64,000 nt of DNA from Pseudisothecium myosuroides (lineage: Eukaryota > Streptophyta > Bryopsida > Hypnales > Lembophyllaceae). The position numbers were made by a program, and so were the translations under genes. The notes under the pieces were generated by a model that worked only from the letters and a program-made list of their open reading frames with translations, searched no databases and was not told the origin of the DNA. How positions within the stretch are numbered: position 1 is the first letter of the stretch; each line of letters opens with the position of its first letter. The stretch spans positions 15,810,001-15,874,000 of the forward strand of contig OX637295.1 of assembly GCA_951799445.1 (NCBI GenBank), written 5' to 3'. This document shows, piece by piece, positions 21,617-34,196 of this stretch.

Positions 21617-24477
21617 ATGGTCGCGGAGGCGGTTTACCTCGATCTTAGCAGCTCAGATGAAGATGAAGAAGACCACAATCAGAACCCGAACGGTTGGGCA
21701 GACTCAGCTGGGCTCTCGTATTTGTCAAAGGTAAGATAGTAGATTGGTTGCTTTTATGACGTGCTAGCGATCATGGTGTTTTGTTCCCAAGACACTTTCT
21801 TAGCTGCCTGGAAGTATATGGGAGATCATCTGTTTGTTTTTTCTAAACGTGAACTTGGTTTTCCATGTACGTCTGTGATTTACTTGTATGAATACGCCCC
21901 AAATTTCCTATGCCTTCAATTTAGTTTGATCCATTCCAATTTTTCTGAGGATTGGTGGGACTCGCATTTTCCATACCAGAGTAATGAGTGTTGTCTTGTC
22001 CTTACGTGAATTAGCTTATTGATCATGTCTTTTCTACATTGCCTGGGTTGTTCTGCAAGCTTAACCTAACAGTTACTTTTTCGTATAGGTCTGCGTCCTC
22101 CATGCGGAGGAAGAGGATGTGGTGATTATCGACAAACCCTCGAGTAATGACAAATTGAAAAGGGACAAGCCAAGGGTAATTAGAACTGTGATGGATGACG
22201 ATGAGTGTTGTATGTTGGATACGGACCCGTCTGCTACTGAGACCACGGATTGTACTCCTCCTCTCGACTCAGACGAATTGGTCATGACTGGAGAAAAAGG
22301 GCCTGTAAGTTGAGAATGTTGTCTTCCCTTTTTATTTTAGAATAATTAAAAATTGAAAAATCTATTTGACCACTTAGTTGTGCTTCTGGTTTGAAATTTT
22401 CTATTTGCTGTGCAGGTGGCATGCAGAGATTTTCCACATGCTAGGTATCTATGTGTCCATTTTCCGTTCAAGACTACTCTTCATGCCAATTTTTGTACGC
22501 AGGTGAGTTCTCATTTCTATTAGTCTCGGTGATTGAGCCACATCCTTCAATGCTTTATTATGAAACCTTAATTGTTGAATAGTGCTACAGTTTAATGATG
22601 GCAATATCTGTCAATGGGTGACAATTGTATCGTTTGGACTTCTGTTTTTTCACATCTTGACTTAGAGATTGTGTTCTTTACCAGATTTGAGATTTAGTGC
22701 AAAGTTACCGCCTCGGTGCTATGCATGATAATGCTCGAAGTTGAGCTGGTATTGTTTCTTCTCAAGGTTGCGAGAATGTCTCTTGCTTACTACATGTTCT
22801 CTCCATATTATGCGAGTGCATGCATCATTTATATTATGAAAAGCATGCGATTCTGATTGATGGGCTTTTGGTGCAGTGTCATTGTTATGTTTGCGATTCA
22901 TTAGCTCCATGTCCTCTGTGGGGAGATGGAAATAGTACCGGCGATCACTGTCACGCATCAGAGGAGTCTCCTTGGAAAGCACTCCGGAAGCTTGCAAAAT
23001 GCGGTCCCGTTACCTCTTCACGTGCGACCCCAATACCAGCTGCAACAGCAGCAACTCAATCGGGAATCACTGTATCAAGTGAGACATGCTATATCTTGCT
23101 CTTTTTTATGCTTATGGGGTCATCTTGGTGATCATGTCTTTCTGAGTGAGCTATCTGTCCACATTTGTTTCTAGGCCTCTGAGTACAGCGATCTGATTTT
23201 TCTGGTTAAAGAGAAAGTATCCTTTGATTTGATGAGAGATCTTGATATTGTTCTTGTAGTTGCATTTTCTCACCTTTGGCTTCCTTGGGTAGAGGATTGC
23301 ATCTGGTTAAGTAATGTGTTACAATCTTATCCTAAGTTACTGAATATGGCCTTTACGTGCAGACATTAACGGGATTACGACTCCAATGGGAGTAAGCATT
23401 TTTGTCCCACCAAGCATATTACAAGCACATGCTACAAGCCCATCACCAGTTAGTGAATCTTCAGTAGTTGGTTCAAGCCCTGTAGTTGGTTTAGGAACCT
23501 CACTCCCGGTGCGAGGCAACACGACTGCAACAACTGGTCCTTTAGTTATCAGGTTGAGTCCGAAAGGTCGAGGAAAACCTTCCCAACGACCACACCTGGG
23601 AGTGCGTTCACCCAAGCCACCCCATCGGTCCTCGCCAGTATCTGTTTCCTCAAGAAATAATAGATTTCTGCCTGTACCAAGATCTCGGCCAGTTCCTTCT
23701 GAACGAATACCAGATCCAGTTCTGCCAATACCTGCACAGATTCCACAACCTCTACAACAATCCCAATTCTACCTTAGTCCAGAAGCAGAAAGGACAGTAA
23801 GTGGGACCGCCCCGTTTCCTTCCCAACAATTGCCCGCTTTTAATACGGTTCCTGGTACAGCAGGAGGCGCACCAGTCATGACACCACCTGTAAGTTTCCC
23901 ACATACATTGGGCAGTTCTAATGTAGCTCCTTATTACCCTTTCCAAGCCCCACCTTTACCCAACAGTCCGCCACCTTACATTCCTCCCCCACCCCCTCCT
24001 GCATTCACTTCTGGAGCATATAACAACCCATCTCCTGCTGCCGTGTATGATCAGTTCCCTATGCAGCAGCTTCCCGCTGCAGATGCAAGCGTTGCAGGAT
24101 TCGTTTCTCATATTCCTGATAGTACCTACGTTTCTCCCAGTGACCAGCAAGTTCATATGGCTCCACATTATGAGGATTATGCCTTTGCTTTACCGAGGTC
24201 AAATTACAGTACTGGATACGCAGCGCAGGATTATAAGAATCCAATAGTAGAGACGGCTTCTTATGCTACTCCTAGTTATGATTCTTCCCATGGAGATAAT
24301 GTTAATATTCTGGAGGGGTCAAACGAAGGATGGGCAGCGGAGGCAGCCTCACTTTTCGACGCGTTCACGCCTGGGGTCAACCCTGACCCCAATCAGCATT
24401 CGGCCACGTCCTTGGAGAAGGTGTTGGAGCAAATGGCTGGGGATGATTATCTATGGGAGCAATTTCCTTCGTGGTAA
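21617..24477 (+). CDS. RPM1-interacting-protein-13-like Cys-rich protein
   Basis: Five exons join to 577 residues: 21617-21730, 22089-22304, 22416-22502, 22877-23078 and 23363-24477, all GT-AG. The start is the ATG at 21617; the N-terminus VYLDLSSSDEDEED is a SUMO-interaction-like acidic patch. The core block SDELVMTGEKGPVACRDFPH is followed by a Cys/His cluster: C113, C123, C137, C140, C142, C145 (CHCYVCDSLAPC), C151 and H163-C164-H165. The spacing suggests zinc binding (inference). This core is conserved in plant proteins annotated as RPM1-interacting protein 13-like (recalled, not searched), implicated in disease-resistance signalling. Residues ~210-577 are a long Pro/Ser-rich, low-complexity tail with a PPPPPP run, ending in an acidic/aromatic DDYLWEQFPSW. 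Molecular function is not established; nuclear location is likely. Confidence 0.8.
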
Positions 24478-25380
24478 TGAAAATCATTTAGGCGCCACTA
24501 GGAGCATCATGACGCAACTTTTTTTGCAGCAGGGTTGGGTTTGGAGATGAGCGTGGTCTGAGACCCTCTAAAGAAGGCTACATGCTGCACTGTCGATCTC
24601 TCTGGATCAAAATGGCGCAATATCATCTCCAGGTTTGTTGACTTCTACTTGCCCAAGCTAATAATAGGACGTCCACTTCGGAAGCTAATTTCTGGTTTTA
24701 TTATCTTTCAAAAAAATTGGTTTTTATTTGCTCAAAATTGTAGGTGTGATTTCTTCATTCTATTGGTAGTTTTGTTGCCTCCCTTGATGATTTTTTTTCA
24801 ATTCCTGAAGATATGGAAGTGTCCACTCTTGGGCCATTTGGGCACTCAAGGGTTAAAGAACTGACCTGAGCCCAAGTTCCTGCCTTCATGAACTACTAGC
24901 GCCTCGCCTGGGATTTTCTGCAGGTCTAGTGGGATGTATTGGATGCTCGTGAGTACCAATTGTTTAAAGCCTTCTTTATGGTCATTTAGTGTTCCTCTGT
25001 TGATTTGTGATTGTTCTAAGAACCTGTTTCTTCCTGATGTTTACAGGTATGGAGAAATACGGTCCAGATGTATTCATAGTTGATTCGCTTGGCTATTTCT
25101 GTGAAGGATATCGGGTTCTTCCAGTATTGCAAGTGACATATTAGTTTTGACAAAAAATTGAGACTGCTTTATACGTAGTCTTGGTATCCTCCTCATCGAG
25201 GTGCCAAGTTTGTGCTGGGAATTGAAGCTCCCGGACAGATCAGATGTACAGAAATTTCCCCGTAAGTGGGAGCTGCTGCTTGTTTGGCAGTGGATTCGAT
25301 ACCAAGTCCCCAGAATATTTATAATACATGAGGGACCAGAGAATGGCGGATTCAGTTGCTTTCTTGCTATTTGGCACTAG
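24478..25380. other. 3' flank of the RIN13-like gene
   Basis: This probably holds the 3'UTR, possibly with an alternative spliced tail. I see no further coding exon. It ends exactly at a TTAA element. Confidence 0.4.
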
Positions 25381-26357
25381 TTAACCCTAGACCGCCCAAG
25401 AGGACAAAAAGTGTCCTCACATAGTTTTAAGTTAAATTCAAAGTACTGTAACTTTTGCATTCGATGTCCAAATTCAATAAAACTTGTTGGAAAATTTGTG
25501 CCTTCTCTTCTAGTTTGTGTGGTAAAATTTTCAGATCAATCCAAGAGGTAATGATTTTTTGGAAGCCAATCGAAGTTCACAGGTTCAATTTGATTCACCA
25601 AAGTGCAATTCATGGCTGCAACTTCGGGGGCTTGTATCTCCTTCATTTGTTGTTCGATTTCAATAAAATTTGTTGAGTTATATTCCCCTTGAAGTCTAGT
25701 TATTGTGGTAAAATTTTCACGTCAATCCAAGTTTTTTTGAATGTTTGGGAGCAATTCGAAATTCAAAATCCCGGCATCCCTGGACTATAGTGAACTTCGG
25801 CAGCTTGTATCTGCTTCATACAGTGTTTGTTTCCAACAAATTTTTTCGAGAAAGTTGCGCATACTAGTCTAGTTTGTGTGGCTAAAATTTCATATCAATC
25901 CAAGAAGTTATGAATGACTGAGAAGCATTTTAGTAGAAGGAGGTTCAGCCCTAGATGTGTTTTTTGCAACTTTTCTTGCCTATTTTTGACATTTGCAAGC
26001 CATTTTGCAGACACATTGAGTCAATTGAATGATATTTTTTTTCACCAATGTGTTTGTATCCTGGTTTTGAATCACTTTGTAGTTTAAAGTTTTTTCATTT
26101 GATTAGGTTTAGAAATCAAATTTGGCCTCTAAATGTGTTTTTAGGAAAATTTCAGCATTCTTTTTCAACACTAAAACATTATAATCTTGCAATCTACACG
26201 GTCAAATGATTTCAAATTTGATCCATGACATCTACAAAATGTGTACTATATGATTGTACGGTTAAGATCTTTATTACTTAGTCACATTTAGATTTATAGC
26301 ACTTCAAAAGCTAGGATGTTTTTTTACCCAAAATGGCCATGGGTGGTCTAGGGTTAA
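25381..26357 (+). mobile_element. TTAA element, subfamily T3 (CCCTAGACC termini)
   Basis: 977 bp bounded by TTAA on both sides. Left end CCCTAGACCGCCCA; right end is the inverse of CCCTAGACCACCCA, so a 14-bp TIR with one mismatch. There is no transposase. The left half consists of about three diverged tandem units of roughly 180-190 bp (landmarks at 25508, 25695 and 25870: 'ctagttt.tgtggtaaaatttt' and 'tcaatccaag'). TTAA flanks and CCCTAG termini match the piggyBac type (established knowledge); assignment is inference. Confidence 0.8.
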
Positions 26358-26750
26358 GGCAACGGCAAGCTTGTAATAGAAGAAAAAGTAAAGCTGTTAG
26401 AAATTTAGAGGGAATGTTCAAAAATTCTTGTTTCTTAAGATTGAATTTTCACAAGGATTTTTTTGCTACTACATTGAAATGAAAACATCTAACTATGATG
26501 ATTTTCTAAAGTTTTTACTTTACTCATTTGATAGTTAATTTTACAGGAAAGGTCATGTTTTGAGTTGGAAAAGTTTGCATTTGAAATGAAACATATGTTG
26601 AGCACCTATTGAATTTGCTAATATTTGTATAGAATAGTGTTATGAACCTATACCATATCAGTTGTTAAACATTTAACAAAAAAGTCTTCAAAATGGGTAG
26701 AAATGATAAGTTTTGGTATTTAAGAAATAATAAAATTGAATTCATTCATT

Positions 26751-26992
26751 AGAGTTATTCGTAAAGTACCCAAAACCAGGGTTTAAACCCCGCAGTTTTG
26801 TGAAAAAGCAGGTTTTGGGCAAAAGTTAGTACGAAAGTGGGTATCAAACTTTCTTTCGCACCCAAATTGACCAAAAAGAAGTTTTGTCTAGACTTTGTCT
26901 GCGGGGTCGTAGTTGCCTGCGGGGTCGTCCGTCGGAGGAAATTTGTCGGAAAAAGTCCCCTCCAAACTGGGGGTTATTTCACGAATAACTCT
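26751..26992. mobile_element. 242-bp MITE
   Basis: The left end agagttattcgtaaagtac pairs with the inverted right end (agagttattcgtgaaataac), about 20 bp. It is flanked by 'att' on both sides, a possible 3-bp target duplication. The interior has repeated 'ctgcggggtcgt' phrases. Non-coding. Confidence 0.65.
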
Positions 26993-27208
26993 ATTATACA
27001 AGAAATAAATTTTGTGACAAACATGGGATTAATGGCTACCTCTTTTATTCATCTAAAACTTTAGAAGGATTGAGATTTTATCTGAACTAGTTAAAATGCT
27101 TATGTATAATAACTTACACTTTATTCAAATGATTTGGAATTTCATAGGCCCGAGAACCATTCTTTGGAATCAATCTATTACAAAAAATTTGGAAGAATTT
27201 CAATGCTT

Positions 27209-28278
27209 ACTAAACATGTTAAGGAATCTAAATGCTTGGGGCCTAGCTTGTGTGAGTCTAATCTTTTTAATTTACTAAACATATTAACCCCTAAAGGACC
27301 ATTTGTCCCCTCGGGGGACAATTTGGGTCCAGGCAAGTTCCTACTGTCTCAATTTTTGATATTTTTTGGAATTTTTTGAGGTTGTGTATTTTTGCGAGAG
27401 CTTTGTGAATATATAATTATTATTTTAATTGATGCCCGGGAGAAAAAGTTATGGTACAATAAGCAAAAATGGAGTTTGGCGGGCAACACAAAAAAAATCA
27501 TAGAAAGTCAAAATAATTTTTTTCAAATTTTTTTCTCAAAGATTATATTTTTGTCTAGTATATGTGAAGCTTTGTTTCATTCAATTTGGACAAATAATGA
27601 GAAAGTTATGGACAATCTTAGTTTTTCGAGCAATCTAAGCATCTTCTTGGAAAAATAACTTGTAGAATTCATTTTTGAATGCAATTTTTAGAATTTTTCA
27701 AAAAAAATTGTTAGACATGCTTAGATTTTCTTGCTAGAACAATCTCACCGTTGGGATTGTTGGGATTCAATTCCATCTAAAAGCTATTAACAATTTAGTT
27801 TTTTCTTCAATCTTGAACCCATTTCTACTTAAAGAATTTTTTAATGAGTGAAAATTAAGTACTTTTTTCCTAATTTTTTTTTGTAGATTTTCAAATCAAC
27901 TACTTAACATAAATAAGTAGAAAATCAAAATCAGTAGTGCAAAAAATTTGAACTAAAAAGATTCAAAGCCAAAAAATCTAGTCAAGCAAGGTGCAAAAAA
28001 ACTTGTTTTCTTCACTTTAAATGCATATATCTTGCAATCTACACGGTCAAAGTTTCTAAAATTTCTTCCACGTATTCAAATACTAGTCAAGTATAAGATC
28101 TTACGATTGGATATGCAAAAAAAAAAAACTTTTAAATTTCTTTTCTCTTTGCAATAGAAATGACAATTTTGAGTGGTTTTTTATAGGAAAATCACCTTGG
28201 TCCTTTAGGGGTTAAGGAATCTAAATGCTTGGGGCCTAGCTTGTGTAAGTCTAATCTTTTTAATTTTCATGTAGCTTT
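27209..28278. repeat. 65-bp tandem duplication, second copy interrupted by a TTAA element
   Basis: Unit 1 (27209-27273) reads actaaacatgTTAAggaatc and continues to taatctttttaattt. Unit 2 starts at 27274 with actaaacataTTAA, is then interrupted by the element at 27284-28215, and resumes with TTAAggaatctaaatgc. Unit 1 therefore shows what unit 2 looked like before insertion. Confidence 0.85.
27284..28215 (+). mobile_element. TTAA element, subfamily T1, intact copy
   Basis: 932 bp with TTAA on both sides. Left CCCCTAAAGGACCA; right is its inverse, a 14-15 bp TIR. No coding capacity. The interior landmark 'caatctcaccgttgggat' (about 27748) and the block 'gagaaagttatggacaatct' are shared with the copies at 17356 and in the 35050-37845 nest. 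The unoccupied neighbour site shows TTAA duplication on insertion. Confidence 0.88.
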
Positions 28279-29252
28279 CCTTGATGGTTCCTCATCACAA
28301 TTATGGGAATTATTGGGTGGATTGTGTTCTTTCTAGTTCAAGACCTATTCAAAATAAAAATTCTCTCATCATTATCTATAAATTTAAGAGCTTTTTGTAG
28401 AAGAAGCTAAAATAAGAGACAAGAAACTCAAACCTTAAATTTTATTGGTCAAATTTAAAATCTACTCATCTTTTCTTAATGAACCCATTTTAAAGAAGAG
28501 ACCTAGCATTTTTTTACCACTAGAGAGTTCTTTTCAGGTAGAGTGACAGTGTATTATTTTAAAGGAAGTCTCACTAAAGAGAGGCCACAAAATTAAGAAA
28601 TGGAACATCAATAGGATCTCACAAAAAGAATGATAGTGTATTATTTTAAAGGAAGTCTCACAAAGAAGGGGCACAAAGTTAAGAATTTGAATATCAATTG
28701 GGTCTCACCAAAGAAGAGACACAAAGTTAAGAAATTGAGTAGACATATGTCAATTAGTAACAAGAAAATTAGCCCTACAAAAATAAAATACCCCCCCAAA
28801 AAACGTAACGTTGTTGCAGACACTAAGTATTTGTTTGGATGACTTCATCTAAAATTGTAGGATGGAAAAGGCCATTTTTTCATCCAATCGTTTTTGAAGG
28901 TGCTTGAGTACATTTTTAGTGAATATTATTGCAAATTCCCTCAATATGGTATTATTCATTTTTCTAGAAAAGGAGATGCTAATCCACAAATCACCTTTGT
29001 GTATTTAGGTCGTTTTCTGCTATTTATTCTTGATGTGAATTTTAGTTACAAAAAGTATATATTTTGAATTTGTGTCCAACTAATAAATGAAGCGTATCAA
29101 GTGCAATTTCTATTCTAATTGGAAAATTTTATAAATTTATAAATTTCTATACTTTATAACAATATGAACTTTGGGCCTATAACTATGGTTTATTGATTTG
29201 CTAATTTTAGAGCAACTTGGAAACTTTAATTTATACCATGATATTATGCACT
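28216..29252. other. Intergenic AT-rich DNA, no gene seen
   Basis: A short local direct repeat occurs near 28545-28740 ('gtgtattattttaaaggaagtc' and 'tctca.caaag.agaggc.aca' phrases, three diverged copies). No gene. Confidence 0.35.
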
Positions 29253-30530
29253 ACCATAGCCAGAGGTCACCTTCAGCAAAAAATAATTAAAAATTTAAAG
29301 CCGAATAATTTTGATAATTAATAAGTCATCATGCCAAATTTAAGGAAAATTAACTATTAAGAAAGCTAAAATGTTGGAAAATAAACCAGTACAATTACTG
29401 CCAACACATGTCCTCTAAAATATAGGTGGAGAGGTGGTTTTTATAATAAAGTCTATTATCCATACCTTAAGTCTGGCTATTTGTTTTGTTTTGTTTTGTT
29501 AAATTGTTTGTTTTGTTTGTCACGTTGAGATCTCCCAAACCGTGCGTCCCCCGGTGGCATGCTTGGCACCGTCAAAAAGCCCTTGGCAAGGAGGGGTGCA
29601 TGGGCTTGGTTTCGTGGCATTTGGACCCACATTGGAAAAGTTATTGAATTTTGAAGTTTTTATGAATGGAAAAATTAGAAAATTACTTTTTGACTGTGGC
29701 AACGGCACAGTGCACACTAGTGCATCATGAATCTTCAAAGAATATGGGACAATTTGAACATGAGAGCTTAACCACTCATTGTCAATATGCAGGAATTGTG
29801 TTCAATGTAGAATTTTAGACCTTGTTTTGGCATAGTATATTAATTTTTTTTTTAAACTTTGAACTCAAAAAAGTTGTAAAATTAAGGTAAATTTCATCTC
29901 CAAATTTTTTTTTGTGATTTTGAGCCTCCCAAAAAAGTTATAGACAACATTCAGAGAGGATGTTTGAAAATGTCAAAGAAAATGTTCCTCCCAACCCCTC
30001 TCTAAATTTTATCCATAACCTTTGATTGAAGACTCTAAATTTCAAACGGATTCTTGGAGATGAAATTTAGACTAAATTCCAAACTTTTCTTAGTTCAAAG
30101 TTTAAAAAAAAAAAAATCTACTATGCCAAAATGAGGTCTGAAGTTCTACATTGAATACAATTTTTACTTTAGACTTAACTAAGTGTGAGTGGTTGAGCTC
30201 ATACTAATCCTAATTTACATAACCCACATGGGTTGTTTTACCTACTACTACCCTTCTTGTATAAAGAGTTTTTTTATAAATCACTACACATAGACATCAA
30301 TAGTAGCTTCCAATTCTTTGTGATGGTTGTTGATTATTGTACCCAGAGGTATGCAATGAAGAAATCTTCATGCAATTTCTGAATATGTTTGAAGGGTTGT
30401 CGAAATTTTTTAAGAAAATTTAATAATTGCCGAATGATTTAATGACTCAAAATGAACTGCTGAACCACCCATTTTGGTTTTAATTAATTATTTGGTAAAT
30501 TTTTGCCGAAGGTGACCTCCAGGTAAGGTA
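29253..30530. mobile_element. TIR element, family M2 copy 1, with internal insertions
   Basis: The left end 'taccatagccagaggtcacc..cagcaaaaaataatta' and the inverted right end match those of the 480-bp copy at 57598-58077. This copy is ~1.28 kb because its centre carries foreign repeat DNA: a piece of repeat R2 (29505-29735) and an inverted repeat (29762-30202). Confidence 0.6.
29762..30202. repeat. Inverted repeat (foldback), ~205-bp arms
   Basis: Arms about 29762-29968 and 29996-30202 are complementary with mismatches. Landmarks are 'gagcttaaccactca' against 'tgagtggttgagctc' and 'tttggcatagta' against 'tactatgccaaa'. A single-armed homologue lies at 61255-61565. It has the potential to form an RNA hairpin if transcribed. 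Confidence 0.7.
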
Positions 30531-32929
30531 TAATATAAATTATATCTTTGGTGAAAATTTTGTATTTTTTTGAGTATATTTTGTATTTCATATAAATTTT
30601 CTTCATTTTTTTGAAAAAACATCATAATAATTTCAAATTTTATCCCAAAAATATTATTATTTTTTTACTTGTAGTAGACATACTATTTCATCTCTGAAAA
30701 ATAAATGTAAAATTTTTCATTCATATCTAGTTGCAAAATGGAAAAAATCAAATTAATGGACAATGAAGCATGAAATAAGTGGTCATGGGCTGTAGGATGT
30801 TAAAGTGGTCATACAAACTGGGTCTTGCAGGGTGAATTCCGTATTCTACAGGATAATTGTAAAAAAACAAACTATTTTGTGCCATGCTAACTCTATGTTT
30901 GTCACCTCTCCTTGCTAATTTAGAACCTCTGATTGTAAAGATGAATTCAAACTTTCCAAATTTGATCGTGTGTGGCAAAATTAAAAAAATTGTATTTTTT
31001 CTAAGGATAAATTCAAATTGCAGGGGCAACTTCATATGACCACTTTCATGTCCTATACATGGCCTGTTTGTCTATAGTTAATCATGTAATGTCCAAAAAA
31101 TGCTTTCTAAAAGAATCTAGATTCCCTTTTTGACTACCAAGAGAAAACAATGAAACTTTTATAGTTCAAAATGAGAACCATGCTCAAACCCTTATTCAAA
31201 CAATTTTTAAATGTTGTTACTTCGGCCATCTCCAGGTGAATGTGCGAGCGAACAATTTGAAAATAATTGGTTGTCAAAAACTAGAGTTGCAATTGTCCAT
31301 GTGTTTCAAGAAAAAAAAAACTAAAAAAAAACTAGAGTTGCAACAACTGAGGCACGACTGTTGAGAGTTTGTAGCTGACATGACAATGACAGGGCCAGGC
31401 TAAGCATGTGGTCAAGCTTGTATTGAATTGCTTGAAGAATTTGAATGCTTCCTGGATTTCGTAAAGAACTGAATCTGAATGCTTACTGAGGTAGGAATAC
31501 CATAAACAAATAATTTAAGCATTTCAGCCTGTAGGATAAGGGGAATTTGTTTAGAAATTGAGCTCCATGTGTGCAAAATTAAGGATGAGGAAGAATGAAA
31601 AAAAGAATTTTTTCGCCCTCAAGAATGAATATTATATTCAATATAAATGTGGATTTTCCATCTGAATCCATTCTTGTCTCATAGCTTCACCTAAAATGGC
31701 TAATTTTGGAACTTATACCTAATCAAGTGTGAGCAAATTGAATTTTTTTTAATCAACAATAGAGCCAACTATTGTTTGCTTTAGGACACCCTACTACGCC
31801 ATTAGAACAGGCCTCTCCATTTATGGTATTCCTACTTTGTAAGCTACGCTAGTTGTTATACTCATCAATAGGATGTTCACAGTGAATGTTAACTGAATGT
31901 CATATGTACATAAGTTTAACCTTGTAACTACGTGCTAGCCTAATAGTGTCTAATGGATAACAAATAATTCTTCTATGTAAGATAAAAGTGTAATTATTCA
32001 TCCTTGGAATTCTGTGTGAAAAGAAGAAGTCTTCCACATGAGTTTGACCTCCAATGAGTGCTTGTGAGTTTTTTAAGTAAATAATTGATACAATTTCAAA
32101 AAGCGGGATGATTTTCATGGTGACTAGCCCAACATTCTAATGTTAACCTTGAAACACAAGACCTATCACCAAGGTACCTTGCCAAAAATGATCTGATTTT
32201 GGAACATTCTTCATTTTTACAATGATCTTGAAAAGTCAACTATCAACCATTTTTTAGTTGGTGTAGCATTGATTACAAGGTTAAGGCCTCTAATTTTATC
32301 TTGAAGAATCAAACCACTTGAATATCTTACCCATTTTTATCTACCAATTCCAACCATTCACACAAAAAGACAAGTTATTCTTTGGAGTACTACACTAAAA
32401 GTTGTTATTTTTTTATTATTTTTTATTTTTTATTTTTAAATGGAATGAGCCATTGCATTAAAATAAAACCAGGAATAACAATTTAAGCTTGAGAGCTAGT
32501 CTTTGAAGAGATAAGAGCAAAAGGCAAAACATAAGTCAAAAGAGCTACTAAAACAAATAAAGGGAAGGGCCCTTCTTCTTCCAGATAATGCACAAGTCTA
32601 GCCTACTAGCAAGAACTGGAGAGTGAATCCAAATGTTATCAAACCTATCCTGCCCAAATGATAGAAGCTTGTTGAGGATGTTGTTAAGCCCTAATACAAG
32701 CCTTCAATTGCGCACTGCAACCAAAATCAAGCAGCGCATTCTAGAAAGTGTTGTGAGTACCATCCCAAGGCCACCGGTTGTGGGAAAAAAATGTATTATT
32801 ACAAAAAATCTAGATAAGCCAAAGCGAGGAGCCACGTCCATATAGTCCGAAGAGCATGGAACCGTCTAGGAATCAAAGACCCAAAAATACATTGTGAGGA
32901 TAAAAGTTGTATTTAATGTCACCTGTACT
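30531..32929. other. AT-rich repeat-type DNA, no gene seen
   Basis: Apart from the candidate TIR element at 30778-31064, I see only short chance frames. The composition is AT-rich with many homopolymer runs. Confidence 0.35.
30778..31064. mobile_element. Candidate 287-bp TIR element
   Basis: The left 'gtcatgggctgtaggatgt..aagtggtcata' matches the inverted right end 'gccatgtataggacatg..aagtggtcata' over about 34 bp with several mismatches. No coding. Single copy here, so only moderately supported. Confidence 0.5.
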
Positions 32930-33110
32930 AGTTACTTACTCAAGACTATAATTTTTTACAATAGATGGATATTTTTACCAAGAGCATAGATATGAATACT
33001 ATTCAAAGAGGAGGATCTCTATAAACATAGTTGGTAAAACTATTCACCAAGAGTAAAATTTTATGGCATTTTTAAATCAATTAGTGTAGGTGACACTAAA
33101 TACATTTTTT
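32930..33110 (+). repeat. Dispersed repeat R3, copy 1
   Basis: This shares a ~150-bp collinear stretch with 39700-39860. Landmarks are 'atttttaccaa', 'tattcaaagag', 'ttggtaaaa..attcacca.gagtaaaa' and 'aaatcaattagtgt'. Confidence 0.6.
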
Positions 33111-33189
33111 AAATATAGTAACTATAACTATAAAACCTTTCAAGGGCTTCAAGGAATGCACTTCTTTAAAAGCCCTGGTGTGAATGTCC

Positions 33190-33300
<111 letters not shown>

Positions 33301-33317
33301 CATGTTATAATAATGAC

Positions 33318-33855
33318 AGCTTTACACCTAGACACCTAGAGGCCATACCAATTTGTTGTTTCAGAGACCCAAAATCCTCATTTGTAATTGGACAAAAGGC
33401 TAAAATTGGTCCCAACGCCTTTATCCCTAAAAGTTGGGCCGGAACGAATTTTTTATTCAAAGAAAGACATGATCTAACATGGCCCAAGCTCCATGAATTG
33501 GAAGGGCAGTTTTAGGCCTTGGGGCCAATGTTAGATTTCCATTAATTTTTTTTCATAAAATATTATTGTTTTCAACAAATCAAACTCGTTGTTTCTTGTG
33601 CAATCAAGCTCAAGGGAAATCGGCCCGGCTTCTAGGTGTAGAGCGGTCTTAAAAAGAAAGAGGTGCTAAAATTTTATTGGTTTAATTGAATCCTTGGCCT
33701 CAAGGCCTTTACATATGGAAAAATTGCCCCCCCATTAAAATCTTATTCTAATGAGTAGTTGAGGATGGCCTTAAGTCTAAAAAGGGCTGAAATTTTGTGC
33801 AATTGACCTCAAGAGGACTCGGGTTGCCCTCTAGGTGTAAAGCGGCCCTGAACAT
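33318..33855. repeat. Repeats sharing a 'cctaggtgtaaagcggcc'-type end
   Basis: The end motif (ct.taggtgta.agcgg) occurs at ~33630-33650 and ~33815-33840 in direct orientation, each preceded by 'gtgcaat..a.ctcaag'. It occurs inverted near 33318 (gctttacacctaga). Possibly one or two decayed TIR elements. Non-coding. Confidence 0.4.
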
Positions 33856-34196
33856 CAAGAAATTCTTTCTAAATTCTTAATGATAATGCTTGCTATTGGC
33901 AAGTTACACCTACATTGTTTATTGGCTTTGGATCATAGGAAGAAGACTTTGCATTAGCAAGCAAATTCAACTCCAAGTCAACTCCATATGAGGAAGCTAG
34001 AGTAGGTATCTCACTTGAAAAATATACCAATGCTACAAGGAAAACAAATCATAGTGCAATTGCTTGTTGGTTTTATATTTAGTATATATTTAAATTGTAT
34101 AATAAACCACTTCTAGAGTTATTAATACACAAATCATTTTTGAACTTCAAGGAAGAAGCCCTTTGCCTTCCCATGAATTAAGTCATTGACAATATT

